Positions 41,812-52,089 of a DNA stretch of 64,000 nt are shown here, piece by piece (position 1 is the stretch's first letter; each line of letters begins with the position of its first letter). Both the position numbers and the translations under genes were made by a program. Source of the DNA: Serripes groenlandicus. Taxonomy: Eukaryota; Mollusca; Bivalvia; Cardiida; Cardiidae. The stretch covers positions 64,831,217-64,895,216 of the forward strand of contig JASEVX010000011.1 of NCBI GenBank assembly GCA_031761405.1, written 5' to 3'. The notes under the pieces are model-generated. The model did no database searches. It had not been told where the DNA came from and saw only the letters and a program-made list of their open reading frames with translations.

Positions 41812-42602
41812 CACTCAAAATCCCCTCAGTCAAAATCCCCTCACCCTGAAAATGATAGGGTAGTCAAAATCCCCTCGACCAAAATGTTATGGTAGTCAAA
41901 ATCCCCTCGACCGAAATGATAGGGTAGTCAAAATCCCCTCGATGGGATTAGCAGGGTAATCATAATGTTTGACATTAGGAGACATCCAAGGTGTCTAAGG
42001 CTAACATAACATTGCAATAAAAAGACAAATAACATAGTAAGTAATTTAAATCATTTTAATGTTTCTAGGACATATTATATTTTCATAGTTTAACTAACCA
42101 CTTTCTACCATATTTAGACACTCATGTGTTTATCTTATTCTTATAATTTGTCCAATCTCTGACAAGAATTCCTGAAGGGACTTATGGTTTTGACAAACAG
42201 GATTAAAGCAATTATCACCTCAATTCATTTATAACATGTGACTGAATTATCACCAATCATTGGGGTTTTGTTTAATCTGCATTTTCAATCAGTACGGTTT
42301 TGTCTACTCTGCATTTTCAAAGAAGCATTTTGTCTACTCTACATTTTCAGTCATATGGGTTTTGAATACTATGCATTTTCAACGAGTAGTTTTGACTGTA
42401 AACGGAAATGATGTACTATATTTAAATTTGCATTTAGCTTTACAAGAAAATATATGATCTTAGATTGAGCGGATTATGAATACCCATCGAGGGGATTTTG
42501 ACTACCCTATTATTTTGGTCGAGGGGATTTTGACTACCCTATCATTTTGGTTGAGGGGATTTTGACTACTATGCCATTTTCAGAGTGAGGGGATTTTGAC
42601 AT
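41812..42602. mobile_element. Element with long inverted arms made of 32-bp units
   Basis: Left arm repeats TAGTCAAAATCCCCTCGACC; the right arm (42480-42600) carries the inverse GGTCGAGGGGATTTTGACTA. About 130 bp per arm. The interior has another short repeat, GTCTACTCTGCATTTTCA, at ~42300-42385. No transposase ORF. Confidence 0.85.
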
Positions 42603-42904
42603 ACACTCCTTGAAAATAAAGAATGAAACAATTCCTTTTTTGATCCATCAATTTATGATAATGAAAAGCAAAATGCACAAAATACTTTCGAAATAATTGT
42701 GGGACAAGTAACATGAATATATAAATATGATAAACAAAATGCACATTGAATATAATTTTCCCACATACAGGTTGTTTCGAAATACATATCTCCAATTTAG
42801 TTGATAATATTGTTATTATCCAGAAGCAGCAGCATCCTAAGCATTACAATATGGGAATATACATTTGCTCACCATTTTAACAATATATCACATGGTGGGA
42901 AAAT

Positions 42905-43165
42905 GTTACCTTTTCTGGCGTACATGACAAGTTCTATATGACCACCCTTTTTCTGAAGGACGAGTCGAATCCTGTCTTGGAAATTTCGTATTGTCCCCTT
43001 ACATCTCTCTGTATTAATCATCCTTATTTCACTCCTAATTGCGGTCTTCAGTTGGTTGATACTTATTGGCGGGGGCGTATGGACACGCGCTTTCAGGTAT
43101 CCCCACATAAACAAGTCAAGTGGATTGAGGTCCGGAAAGTGTGGTGGCCATTCGACAACTGTCTT
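42905..43165 (-). pseudogene. Tc1/mariner-like transposase C-terminus, remnant
   Basis: The minus frame reads EWPPHFPDLNPLDLFMWGYL, then a PPP-containing linker, an Ile/Lys-rich helix and RIRLVLQKKGGHIE. W-P-P-x-x-P-D-L-x-P-L-D-x-x-x-W-G is the block around the third catalytic acidic residue in this class of DDE transposase. The N-terminal two thirds are absent. Upstream in the same open frame lie a Family 1 hairpin fragment (43168-43228) and a 22-bp tandem array, so the long frame is a chance fusion. Confidence 0.75.
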
Positions 43166-43167
43166 CA

Positions 43168-43228
43168 AGGAAATCGAAAAATTGCTCATAATCAGCAAAT
43201 TCACATATTGCCACACTATTTTTCCATA
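43168..43228 (+). mobile_element. Family 1 hairpin fragment
   Basis: AAAAATTGCTCATAATCAGC then CATATTGCCACACTATTTTT without ends. Confidence 0.5.
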
Positions 43229-43292
43229 GCGAAAATAAACTATATAATCTATATGTGGTACCTGGGCCACTAATATGTTAAAGTGGTCCCAG

Positions 43293-43418
43293 GTGGTACG
43301 AAGTCTCCAACCGAGTGGTACGAAGTCTCCAACCGAGTGGTACGAAGTCTCCAACCGAGTGGTACGAAGTCTCCAACCGAGTGGTACGAAGTCTCCAACC
43401 GAGTGGTACGAAGTCTCC
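43293..43418 (+). repeat. 22-bp minisatellite, six units
   Basis: Unit GTGGTACGAAGTCTCCAACC plus GA; the sixth unit is partial. Confidence 0.95.
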
Positions 43419-43542
43419 CTTTAGGATGAAGCAGGTGAGTGAATGGACACTTCCTCTCAGAAGAAGCTGGAAAAAGCATGTTGTACGTCTTGACTTGTCG
43501 AAGGTTGGAGCAGAAGAGAGAATCACTTAATAGCGCGCCACC

Positions 43543-44262
43543 GCGGGTCAAATGGAATCGGGGTCAAAAAGGAAAAACTAAAAAGTCCAAAAAATTCAAA
43601 GGAACGGATCAAAAAGGCCCACTTTGTGAAACCGGTATTCAATTTCATATTTAAGTGGGTTTTTTTTTAACTTTTTATTAACTATATTATAAATAGAATC
43701 TACTTTAAATGCTAGGTAATATTGAGATACAGCCCTACATGTGTTTATTTGATTATAATCGTTTTCGTCTTTCATCAAGATAATACATCTAATTGTGTTC
43801 CGATCAACATTCATTTAACCCTTTCACTTTCATAAATTAGCAATAACGTGTCGATATTTAATTAAACCTTTCACTTTCATAAAAACCATTGGAATTCAAT
43901 TCATAAAACATCTTGACAAAGGAGAAATTGACCAATTTAAAGTTTTGGGTAGAAAGATTACGTAACAGATGTAACAACTATTACACATTGTTATACAAAA
44001 TATAGGATCATTATAATTATGATGGAAATAATTTATTACTAATTTTTATTACAATATTATCATTTTTCTACGACACAAACATAATCTTGTATTATAAAGG
44101 TGGGCCTTTTGTTACCATTTTTTTTTTAAATATTTAAACAAAAATACATGTATATCTTTTTCTAAAACACAAGCATAATCTTGTATTGTAAAAGTGGGCC
44201 TTTTTGACCTGTTCCTTTTTTAGGTTTTTGACCTTTTTGACCTGATACCGGTCAAAGGTCAT
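43543..44262. mobile_element. ~720-bp element with long imperfect inverted ends
   Basis: Left GGGGTCAAAAAGG...GATCAAAAAGGCCCACTTT and right AAAGTGGGCCTTTTTGACC...TTGACCTTTTTGACCTG are inverse to each other over ~85 bp. The right part also has a ~100-bp direct duplication (ATAATCTTGTATT at 44088 and 44172). Confidence 0.7.
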
Positions 44263-44439
44263 TATTCTGATATACGTGCTTTGACACAGCTACAACAATA
44301 GTCCGATTAATAAATGGGCGGAGCTTTAACTTTTTTGAGCAGTATATCCACACTTGCTACTGTATTTTACAACCGTAAACATGTAATATACCAGGATCAG
44401 TATTTCTGTTTGTGCTTTACTTAATTGATATTCAAAATC

Positions 44440-44461
44440 ATGAATGAAACGGACGGCATGG
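44440..44461 (+). CDS. Gene 2, putative first coding exon
   Basis: ATG followed by six codons (MNETDGM) and one extra base, then a strong GTGAGT donor. The region around it is non-repetitive, and a GGGCGG box lies about 125 bp upstream. The phase-1 end fits the next candidate exon at 50735, giving MNETDGM-E-LLPETSEDGR. The exon is very short, so the evidence is mainly the start codon, the donor and phase agreement with two further exons. Function unknown. Confidence 0.4.
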
Positions 44462-44462
44462 G

Positions 44463-45020
44463 TGAGTTAATTTAATTCAGTTTTTCTACTTTTATTTGCT
44501 TTTGTCCGAGGTCTTACGTCAAAAAGTAAATGTTACTATATTTAGAATATTGGTTATTAAAAAGATATCGGGACTGTTCAAGTGGTATGCTTCGTTGCTT
44601 AGGCAGCCATTTGTAAACAAAGTAACTACTTCGATGTACATGACCGCTAAAGGGGGAAACTGATAAGTCGTCTGCGTTGAATAAACACAAGTAAACTGCT
44701 GTTTGTTTGTTCGTTTGACAAGTATGTTGATAAAGTGTTAACTGATTGGTGTTACCTTGTTTGTTTTAATTTCACTAACCCCTTTTTGTGAAACGTTTAA
44801 CCTCCCGACTTGTAACTTTAGACATAGATGGGTTTGTTTTTGTTACGTACAAACAAACTATATCTGCACTTGAATGGGATGACTTGTTGATGACTTGTAT
44901 TATATAATTGACAGATTGATATGATATGTTTAGGGTCGTCTCTCTCATACTAAGAAAAACTCTTATAGTTTGAACAATTGAATATAATCCTACAACAGAG
45001 GGCTTGATAATGAGGAGTAG
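44463..45020 (+). other. Putative intron 1 of gene 2, mostly unique
   Basis: No recognised repeat until the Family 1 subfamily b copy at 45021. Confidence 0.35.
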
Positions 45021-45231
45021 ACCCATTTCTTCACATGACTTTTCAAAGGTCGTCTACTTAACAATCATCAGACGAACAATCTTGAAAACTGAAAGATTTA
45101 TATTGACAAAGAGTTAAAAATATTGCCATAAAAGGTGAAATTGCTTGTTTTGATAAATTTCACCTTTTATTGCAATGTTTTCAAAAGCCATGTTCAAGGG
45201 CATGTGTCAAATGTCGTCTGTGAAGTATTTC
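45021..45231 (-). mobile_element. Family 1 subfamily b
   Basis: CATTTCTTCACATGACTTTTC at left (split 20 max: ATTTCTTCACATGAC), hairpin TTGCTTGTTTTGATAAATTTC; end A runs into a SINE. Confidence 0.65.
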
Positions 45232-45507
45232 AGTAGCGACGCAGGCTGTCAATCAAGGGGTTGTGAGTTCAAATCTCAGCTCAGCCAACATTCTTTCCGA
45301 TGTTTGACAAAAGTCACAGTGACAAGCGTCATTCGTCTTTCACTAATGAGCTTACAGTCTATGTGGAAAAGCAGCATTAGTTTCTTTGAAGGTATGTTGT
45401 GTTGAGTACTCAGTATGAGAAAGCCAGAAAACGCATGAGTAGTTGATCTGGCCGCCGTGATATGACTGAAAAATTGTTGAAAACAGCGCTAAACCCCAAT
45501 CAATCAA
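45232..45507 (+). mobile_element. SINE B, 5' shortened
   Basis: Starts TAGCGACGCAGGCTGTCAAT; tail GCGCTAAACCCCAATCAATC. Confidence 0.85.
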
Positions 45508-45582
45508 TTCTTTTTCCACAATGCTTTAAAAAAAACGTCTGCTTCAGATGCATTAAAATGTGTCTGCAAGTGAGATTGTGTA
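45508..45582 (-). mobile_element. Family 1 fragment, end A
   Basis: TTTTTCCACAATGCTTT, CGTCTGCTTCAGATGC and GTGTCTGCAAGTG. Confidence 0.6.
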
Positions 45583-45619
45583 ATGATATTTAGATATAGA
45601 GCTGAAAATTCTCTATTTT

Positions 45620-45866
45620 TGCCATGGAGATGTAGTTGGTAGAGCATCTGCCTCAGGTGTTGAAGGTCTTGGGTTGGATCCCTGGCCTGTTCATACCGAA
45701 GAACGTTAATCTGGTAGTAATGGCTTTCCCTCCCTGGCTCACAGAGATGTAGGGTTAGCATAACGATTAACACAATCGCTCGTGCCAGTATAAATGGACA
45801 AGTGGTACTGGAAAGCCAAAAATAATAACTGAAAGATTCTTCAAAGCTGTGTAAAACCCCATAATA
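45620..45866 (+). mobile_element. SINE A
   Basis: GGAGATGTAGTTGGTAGAGC head, GGTTGGATCCCTGG, body ATAAATGGACAAGTGGTACT, tail decayed. Confidence 0.8.
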
Positions 45867-46061
45867 CAGAGTACTAGATAAGGAGGAGTTAAGGGTTTCT
45901 GTATGTGGGAATTTGGATTGATAAGAACATCCTCTTCCAATATGTCAGTAAGTCAAAGAGTGACGGACGGACTGACACACAGATGATGGAGAAGTGATCA
46001 ATGTGTGTCTCCCTGCAACGGCAGATGACAACAAATCAGGCTTGTATAGAGGCATAAAGTG

Positions 46062-46254
46062 TTAACCCATTACCTTACATGATATTTCAAATGTTGTCTT
46101 ATAAGTTATATACAGATGAAAAAGTTGAAAAATCTGGAAGTAACTTTTTGACAAAGAGTTGAAATTGTTCGTTTTGAGCAATTTCACATTTTATTGCAGT
46201 GTTTTCAAAAGTCGTCTGCAACAGATGGCATCAAATGTAGTCAGTGTGAATTAA
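46062..46254 (-). mobile_element. Family 1 subfamily b
   Basis: TTAA borders; ACCTTACATGATATTTCAAA at left; hairpin TTGTTCGTTTTGAGCAA. Confidence 0.75.
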
Positions 46255-46297
46255 AGTGAATACAATTATAAGAATGGTATATCAAACAAACATTTGT

Positions 46298-46531
46298 TTA
46301 ATCCTATCCCACATACGACAATTCTGCAGCAGACGACATTGAACATATTTTGTCAACAAATAGAAAATCTCTATAATTGAATGGATTTATAACCTATGAC
46401 TAAAAGTGGAAAACATTGTGGCAAAAGGAGAAATTGCTTGTTTTAAGCAATTTATTCTATTTTCACTATGTTTTCCAAAAGCCGTCTGTTGCAGAGGCGT
46501 CAGAAAGCGTCTATATGAGGGAAAGGGTTAA
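46298..46531 (-). mobile_element. Family 1 MITE, young type
   Basis: TTAA borders; hairpin GCTTGTTTTAAGC, again compensated. Confidence 0.9.
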
Positions 46532-46635
46532 CCCTATTCCACCAGCATACCCCATACTGACCAGTTTGCAGCAAATATGTTTTGAAAATCATTTTGGCAA
46601 AAGAAAAATTGCTTGTAATATATGAAAGAAAAAAG
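46528..46635 (-). mobile_element. Family 1 remnant, chained
   Basis: Shares TTAA 46528-46531; CAGTTTGCAGCAAATATG and GGCAAAAGAAAAATTGCTTG remain. Confidence 0.55.
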
Positions 46636-46936
46636 ATGAAAACATTTTAGTCCATATTGTGGCATATTTTTAAAAAAAATTAAAATCCCTTCCATTTCAT
46701 TTGGTATAATGTTTACAAGGGAGATAGTTTTGATCATGCCAACTTTTTAATTCTGTAAGAGTTATCTCTTTTTATCCCTTCAACCACCAGAAAGACTTTC
46801 CCATTTTAGTGGTGAACCTGTCCAGTTTTACATTTGGAAGAGTCCAATAAAACCAATTCTATAAGAATGTCCGGAAAAATTGTTGAATTGATAGAGAACA
46901 ACAGTAAAGATTCTGGTGAGACAGCTGTCCTGGCTC

Positions 46937-47165
46937 TATCCCTTTCCCTCATATAGATGCTTTCTGACGCCTCTGCAGCAGACGGCTTTTTGAAAACATA
47001 GTGACAAAAGAAGAAATTGCTCAAAACGAGCAATTTCTCCTTTTGTCACAATGATTTCCACTTTTAGTCATAGGTTATCCATTCAATTATAGAGATTTTC
47101 AATTTGTTGACAAAATGTGTTCAAAGTCGTCTGCTGCAGAATTGTCATATTAGGGAAAGGGTTAA
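46937..47165 (+). mobile_element. Family 1 MITE, young type, first of a duplicated pair
   Basis: Hairpin GCTCAAAACGAGC; unusual end B ATTGTCATATTAGGG shared with the next copy. Confidence 0.9.
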
Positions 47166-47330
47166 AGCAGACGGCGTTTTGAAAACATAGTGACAAAAGA
47201 AGAAATTGCACAGAACGTGCAATTTCTCCTTTTGTCACAATGTTTTCCACTTTTAGTCATAGGTTATCCATCTGACAAAATACGTTCAAAGTCGTCTGCT
47301 GCAGAATTGTGATATTAGGGAAAGGGTTAT
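47166..47330 (+). mobile_element. Family 1 MITE lacking its left terminus
   Basis: Starts inside end A at GCAGACGGCGTTTTG. End B ATTGTGATATTAGGG shares the rare ATATTAGGG with its neighbour. Hairpin arms GCAC/GTGC. Confidence 0.88.
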
Positions 47331-47383
47331 ACCAGTGCCTAGTAGTGATCAGGCTTCACAAACTTGGTGCCAGCAGTCAATTG

Positions 47384-47512
47384 GTTAACCCTTTCCCTCC
47401 TACGACAATTCTGCAGCATGAAAGGTTCTTTTAGTGTTGAACTATTGAAATGAGAAATGAGAAATTGCTTATTTCAAAAAGGCTGTCTGCTGCAGACATT
47501 TGTCTATGTGAC
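47384..47512 (-). mobile_element. Family 1 MITE, internally deleted
   Basis: TTAACCCTTTCCCTCCTACG at left; GGCTGTCTGCTGCAGACATT at right; hairpin reduced to one arm. Confidence 0.7.
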
Positions 47513-47927
47513 TGCAGGGGCGTAGCTAGGGTATACAGAGTGTGTACGCAAGTTTTTTAAGGGGGTCCCTGGAAAAAAAAAATCCCGTCTCTATCGTCTG
47601 TGGTGACTTCTGGGAGCATTTCAGTAGCAAAATATGACTGATCTTGATGGTGAAATAAAGGTATTTTCTAGGAAATTTTGAGATAGTAAAAGGTGTTGCA
47701 TTTGTCATTTTTCGTCAAATCTATCAAGTCAGATCGGTTGTTTTATACTTACACATTCCCCATGTGAAGTTTTAATTGCATATTTGAACTCTTTTAAAAT
47801 TTGCGTGCTGGAGACAATGCGTACGCAGCTGCGTGTTTTGCGTACAGTCAGCTACGCGCCATGGTCTGTATGTGAGAAAAGGTAAATAACATTGTCGGAA
47901 TCTTACATTGCTCTTCAATCAATCACA

Positions 47928-48379
47928 TTAATACCCCATTCCCACATTTATAAAACAAATCTGCAGCACTGACGACTTTGGAAACATTTAGTCAAATATA
48001 TGAATACTCTCTATTATATATGAATTTATTTATTTATTTATTTATTGGGATTTTACGCCGCTTTAGACAATATTTCAGTTATATCACGGTGACAGTTCAC
48101 TTATTCATGATCCCTGGGTAAACAAACCAGTACTAGGCTAGAAAATGTGCCTTGCCCAAGGGCACTCCACCATGACCGTAGTGCCGCGACTGGGGATCGA
48201 ACCCGGGACACTCGGTTTCGAAATCCCCGACGCTAACCACTCGACCACAGCGGATTCCTATTATAAATGAAAGAACAAAAATTAAATAAACATGAAATTA
48301 TTGGCACCGTAGTTGTGTCAAAAGGAGAAATTGCTACAGAGGTTTCAGAAAGCATTTGACATTGTGGGAAAAGGATAAT
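47928..48379 (-). mobile_element. Family 1 MITE split by SINE C
   Basis: B part 47928-48023, A part 48258-48379; hairpin shortened. Confidence 0.8.
48024..48257 (-). mobile_element. SINE C inserted in a Family 1 copy
   Basis: CTATTATATATGA (48011-48023) and CTATTATAAATGA (48258-48270) flank it. The left end is an inverted (TAAA)n tail; the head GGGGATCGAACCCGGGAC is well kept. Confidence 0.88.
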
Positions 48380-48426
48380 TACATCATTCAGTTACACAGT
48401 CTTGATTTGTTTCTTGGGATGATGTT

Positions 48427-48643
48427 TTAACCCTTTCCCACATATTACATTTCTGCAGCAGACGATTTTGTAAACATGGTGACCAAAACCTGAAAAATCT
48501 CCATAAAAAATATAGTTTAAAGTTGAAAACATTGTGGTTGAAGGAGAAATTATGCATGATACATTTGGCCACATTTGTTTTCAAAAGATGTCTGCTGCTA
48601 TATTACATCAAAATGCGTTGATTTTCAGGTGGAAAAGGGATAA
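48427..48643 (-). mobile_element. Family 1 MITE, older
   Basis: TTAA at left, GGGATAA at right; hairpin largely lost. Confidence 0.8.
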
Positions 48644-48715
48644 AATTCGTGGCAAATAGAAACCGCCTATAAAGAGAAGAGTGCACTATTTCAATATAGA
48701 TAAACAAGTGGAATA

Positions 48716-48944
48716 TTAACCCTTTCCCACATACAGCAAACCTGCTGCAGACAACTTTGAAAACATTTAGGCAAAACTACGGAAAATCTCTGTCAATGAA
48801 TGTATGATTATTGAAAAGAGCTGAAAACATTGTGGCAAAGGGAGAAATTGCTCATTCAGAGCAATTTCTCCTTTTGTCACAATGTTTTCAAAAGTCGTCT
48901 GCTGCAGAGGCGTCAGAAAACGTCTGTATGTGGGAAAGGGATAA
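48716..48944 (-). mobile_element. Family 1 MITE
   Basis: TTAA at left, ATAA at right; hairpin GCTCATTCAGAGC. Confidence 0.88.
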
Positions 48945-49012
48945 ATAGTCAAGGTTTGTGTACCCAAGGCCTTGTTATTGGTGATCTTTTATGGGAATAT
49001 ATACCTACATAT

Positions 49013-49243
49013 TTAACCCTTTCCCAGATACAACAAATCTAAGGCAGATGACCTCGAAAACATCTAGGTTAAAATTTGGACATTCTCTATTAAAGACAGT
49101 AAAATTATTGATTATAGTAGAAAATATTGTTAACAAAGTAAAAATTGCTCATTATACGTAATTTCTCCTTTTGCAGCAATGTTTTTAAAAGTCGTCTGCT
49201 GCAGAGACAACAAAATGTGTCTATGCAAATGGAAAAGGGTAAA
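49013..49243 (-). mobile_element. Family 1 MITE, older
   Basis: TTAA at left; end B altered to TCTAAGGCAGATGACC; loop GCTCATTATACG. Confidence 0.8.
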
Positions 49244-49464
49244 TGCTTCACCCAATATGGACTATTTTACTCGTTTAAATTTCTAATAAACTTAACGTCA
49301 ACGTTTGACAAAAATGGTCCAGAATACTCTGATGAGGTTGAATATATTCTGGTTAAGGCAACAATTAACCATGACAAGAAATGGCTTCTTTTCCACAATT
49401 ATTTTTATAATGGCATCTGCCTGTATGCGAATATGTAACAAATGTGGAATCATGGAGAAAAGAT

Positions 49465-49697
49465 TTAACCCTTTCCCTCATATAGATGCTTTCTGACGCC
49501 TCTGCAGCAGACGGCTTTTTGAAAACATTATAGTGACAAAAGAAGAAATTGCTCAAAACAAGCAATTTCTTCTTGTGCCAAAATGTTTTCCACTTTTTGT
49601 CATAGGTTATCCGTTCAATTGTAGAGATTTTCTATTTGTTGACAAAATATGTTCAAAGTCGTCTGCTGCAGAATTGTCGTATGAGGGAAAGGGTTAA
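49465..49697 (+). mobile_element. Family 1 MITE, young type
   Basis: TTAA borders; GCTCAAAACAAGC (one pair broken); extra TTAT in ACATTATAGTG. Confidence 0.92.
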
Positions 49698-50157
49698 CCT
49701 ACTTGTGTTCTGAGAGCCTCTTTGTTCTGAATATATATTTAGTAATATCAGATAATATTCTTTTAGCTATTTTAATTTAAGTGCCTTAATGATCTATGTA
49801 TTATTTTTCGTCTTATTGATAGGTTATTCTAGAAGTAGTTTGTTTTGTAAGGAAATTATGGTTAATTTGCAATTTTATGGTGTAACGAATATTGGCAGTG
49901 ACTGTGGCCATTTCAAAGCTTACATGTGTTTTTCTTTCTATTTATATTATTGTTATAATTATCATTATTTGTATGTACAAAAAAAAAAGGATATTCAATG
50001 TATGTGTTATAAATTCAATATATGTGTCTCTTTTTAAAAACTTTGTTAAATTAAGAAAAATTTTATGAAAGGTTGGTTGGCATATAATATTTAAACAAAG
50101 ACACTGGAATAGATGAACAGCATTTCTAGTGGGAATATTTCAAATCAGATTAATCCT
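49698..50157. other. AT-rich DNA, no gene seen
   Basis: T-rich frames without splice or family support. Confidence 0.35.
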
Positions 50158-50388
50158 AGCTGCTTCCTCATACAACAATTCTGCAGCAGACAACTTTAAA
50201 CATATTTTGTCAAAACATAGAAAATCTCTATAATTGAATGGATAACCTATGACTAAAAGTGGAAACATTGTGGCAAAAGTAGAAATTGCTCGTTTTGAGC
50301 AATTTCTTCTTTCGTCACATCACTATGTTTTCAAAAAGCTCTCTGCTGCAGAGGTGTGAAAATGCGTCTATAGGTGGGAAAGGGATAA
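50158..50388 (-). mobile_element. Family 1 MITE, young type
   Basis: Left terminus worn (GCTTCCTCATAC), right GGGATAA; hairpin GCTCGTTTTGAGC. Confidence 0.88.
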
Positions 50389-50408
50389 TAATTTTGTTGT
50401 GAACAAAC

Positions 50409-50659
50409 TTAACCCTTTCCAACATACAGACATTTTAAGACACCTCTGCAACAGACAACTTTTGAAAACATTTAGGCAAAAGGAGAAATTGTCCGAAGAA
50501 ATTGCTCAAATCAAGCAATTTCTCCCCTTTGCCACAATGTTTTTGACTTTTTTCAGTAAAACATGTGTACCTTGATTTATAAAGATTTTCAATGTTTTTG
50601 ACTTAATGATCTCAAAGTTGTCTGCTGCAGATTTGGTGTATGTGGCCGGGAAGGGTTAA
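50409..50659 (+). mobile_element. Family 1 MITE with partly doubled hairpin arm
   Basis: TTAA borders; AGAAATTGTCCGAAGAAATTG shows a repeated arm (two GAAATTG). Confidence 0.88.
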
Positions 50660-50734
50660 TAAATATGTTTGTGATAATCAGGTGAAAAAACTTCAGACAA
50701 TGTTAAGACAGCACTTATAATACACAGGCTCTAG

Positions 50735-50914
50735 AACTTCTGCCAGAGACATCAGAAGATGGCCGGTTGCTGATTTATAATCACATATACATGCATAGTT
50801 TGTCTCATAAAAGTAAAGTCTCAGAGAGGTATGGACACGGATGCCAAACGATTATTTCACTTGATGATTACTATTTAGATTTAATTATAATGGGGAGACA
50901 CAAAAGGAAACAAG
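50735..50914 (+). CDS. Gene 2, putative second coding exon, unknown product
   Basis: Open frame between a CTCTAG acceptor and a GGTGAGT donor. Translation reads LLPETSEDGRLLIYNHIY, then HSLSHKSKVSERYGHGCQ, a hydrophobic/acidic stretch ISLDDYYLDLIIM and the basic end GRHKRKQ. It enters and leaves in phase 1, matching the putative first exon at 44440 and the one at 61356. An alternative acceptor seven bases upstream (CACAG at 50723-50727) keeps the same frame but would need a phase-0 partner. I do not recognise the family; the hydrophobic run is too short to call a membrane segment. A Family 1 copy ends 75 bp before it. Confidence 0.5.
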
Positions 50915-51005
50915 GTGAGTTTACAAGCAGTAACTGTTTTCATGTTTTATTTGAGATCATTTATTATTTTTACCTGCTTCAGGGTGGATCCATAAAAAGG
51001 TCACC

Positions 51006-51242
51006 TTTATCCTTTAATTCTCACATTCTACATTTATCTGCAGCAGACGACTTTGAAGACAAACCCGAACAAAATTGGAAACTCCCTTTAAATAAAAGTA
51101 CAATAATTGAATAGATTTGAAAAAATGGTGACAAAAGGAGAAATTGCTTGTTTTGAGCACTTTCTTCTTTTGTCCTCATGTTTTCAAAAAGCCACCTGCT
51201 GCAGAGGTGTCAGAAAGCGTCTTTATCAGGAAAAGGGTTTAG
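51006..51242 (-). mobile_element. Family 1 MITE
   Basis: End B TTATCTGCAGCAGACGACTT; hairpin GCTTGTTTTGAGC; right end AAAAGGGTTTAGC. Confidence 0.8.
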
Positions 51243-51289
51243 CTAAATTCGCACATGCAGTTGAATTCAAATTGACTGTTCTTTTGAGA

Positions 51290-51430
51290 ACAAAATGGGG
51301 GATTTGTTCATAATGAGAAGTTTCTTGTTATGCCAAATACGGCTAGTTATTAACTATATTCAATACTGATTCATTTATTTTTTATAAATTGTTCATATTT
51401 TGACCCAGATGTTTTCAAAGTTGTGAGCTC
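51290..51430 (+). mobile_element. Family 1 remnant
   Basis: TGTTCATAATGAGAAGTTTC and GACCCAGATGTTTTCAAAG. Confidence 0.45.
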
Positions 51431-51554
51431 ATAATCGGCGCTTGGCTATAAAAAGAACAAATTATCAAATACGGTAAAAGGTTAGAGATCAACAGGATAA
51501 TCCAGTTTTGTTTAAGCTGAAATATTGGGGATTTAATCCCTAAAAATTGTACTT

Positions 51555-51781
51555 TTAACCCTTTACCAGATACAGACTCCTTCTAAAGCCAATTCTGTGC
51601 GCATATGTCTTTTGAAAACATTGAGGCAAAAGGAGAAATTGCGCATTTCTCGTTTTGTCAAAATATTTACAACTCTATTCAATTACCGGTATCATACTTA
51701 CATTTATAAAGATTTGTTCATATTTTTGCCAAGATCCTTTTAAAGGCATATGCTGCAGATTTGTTGTTTTCAGGAAAGGCT
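51555..51781 (+). mobile_element. Family 1 MITE, older
   Basis: TTAA at left; hairpin shortened to GAAATTGCGCATTTCTC; end B ends TCAGGAAAGGC. Confidence 0.75.
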
Positions 51782-52089
51782 TTATTTTGGATTCTTCTTT
51801 TCTCATCATAATTCATTCTTCTTAGTTTTCCTTCATCCTTTCACACTATACACAGCTAGCTGTACATATGTAATACTATTTCCAATTAAATTCTTTTCTT
51901 GGAATATCTACACAACATTGTGTGAAGTCTGGAGTAACTTACCCCTTCCATTACATGAGGTCAGGGATACGCCACTAATGGTGGCGCTCTTTGGAAAATT
52001 AAACTTTTTGTGGACCACCAGGTTAACCTCCAAACAGGGTCGTCGAGTGTATATTAATAAAAGCCTGTATTTATGTGTCCCAACCATGT

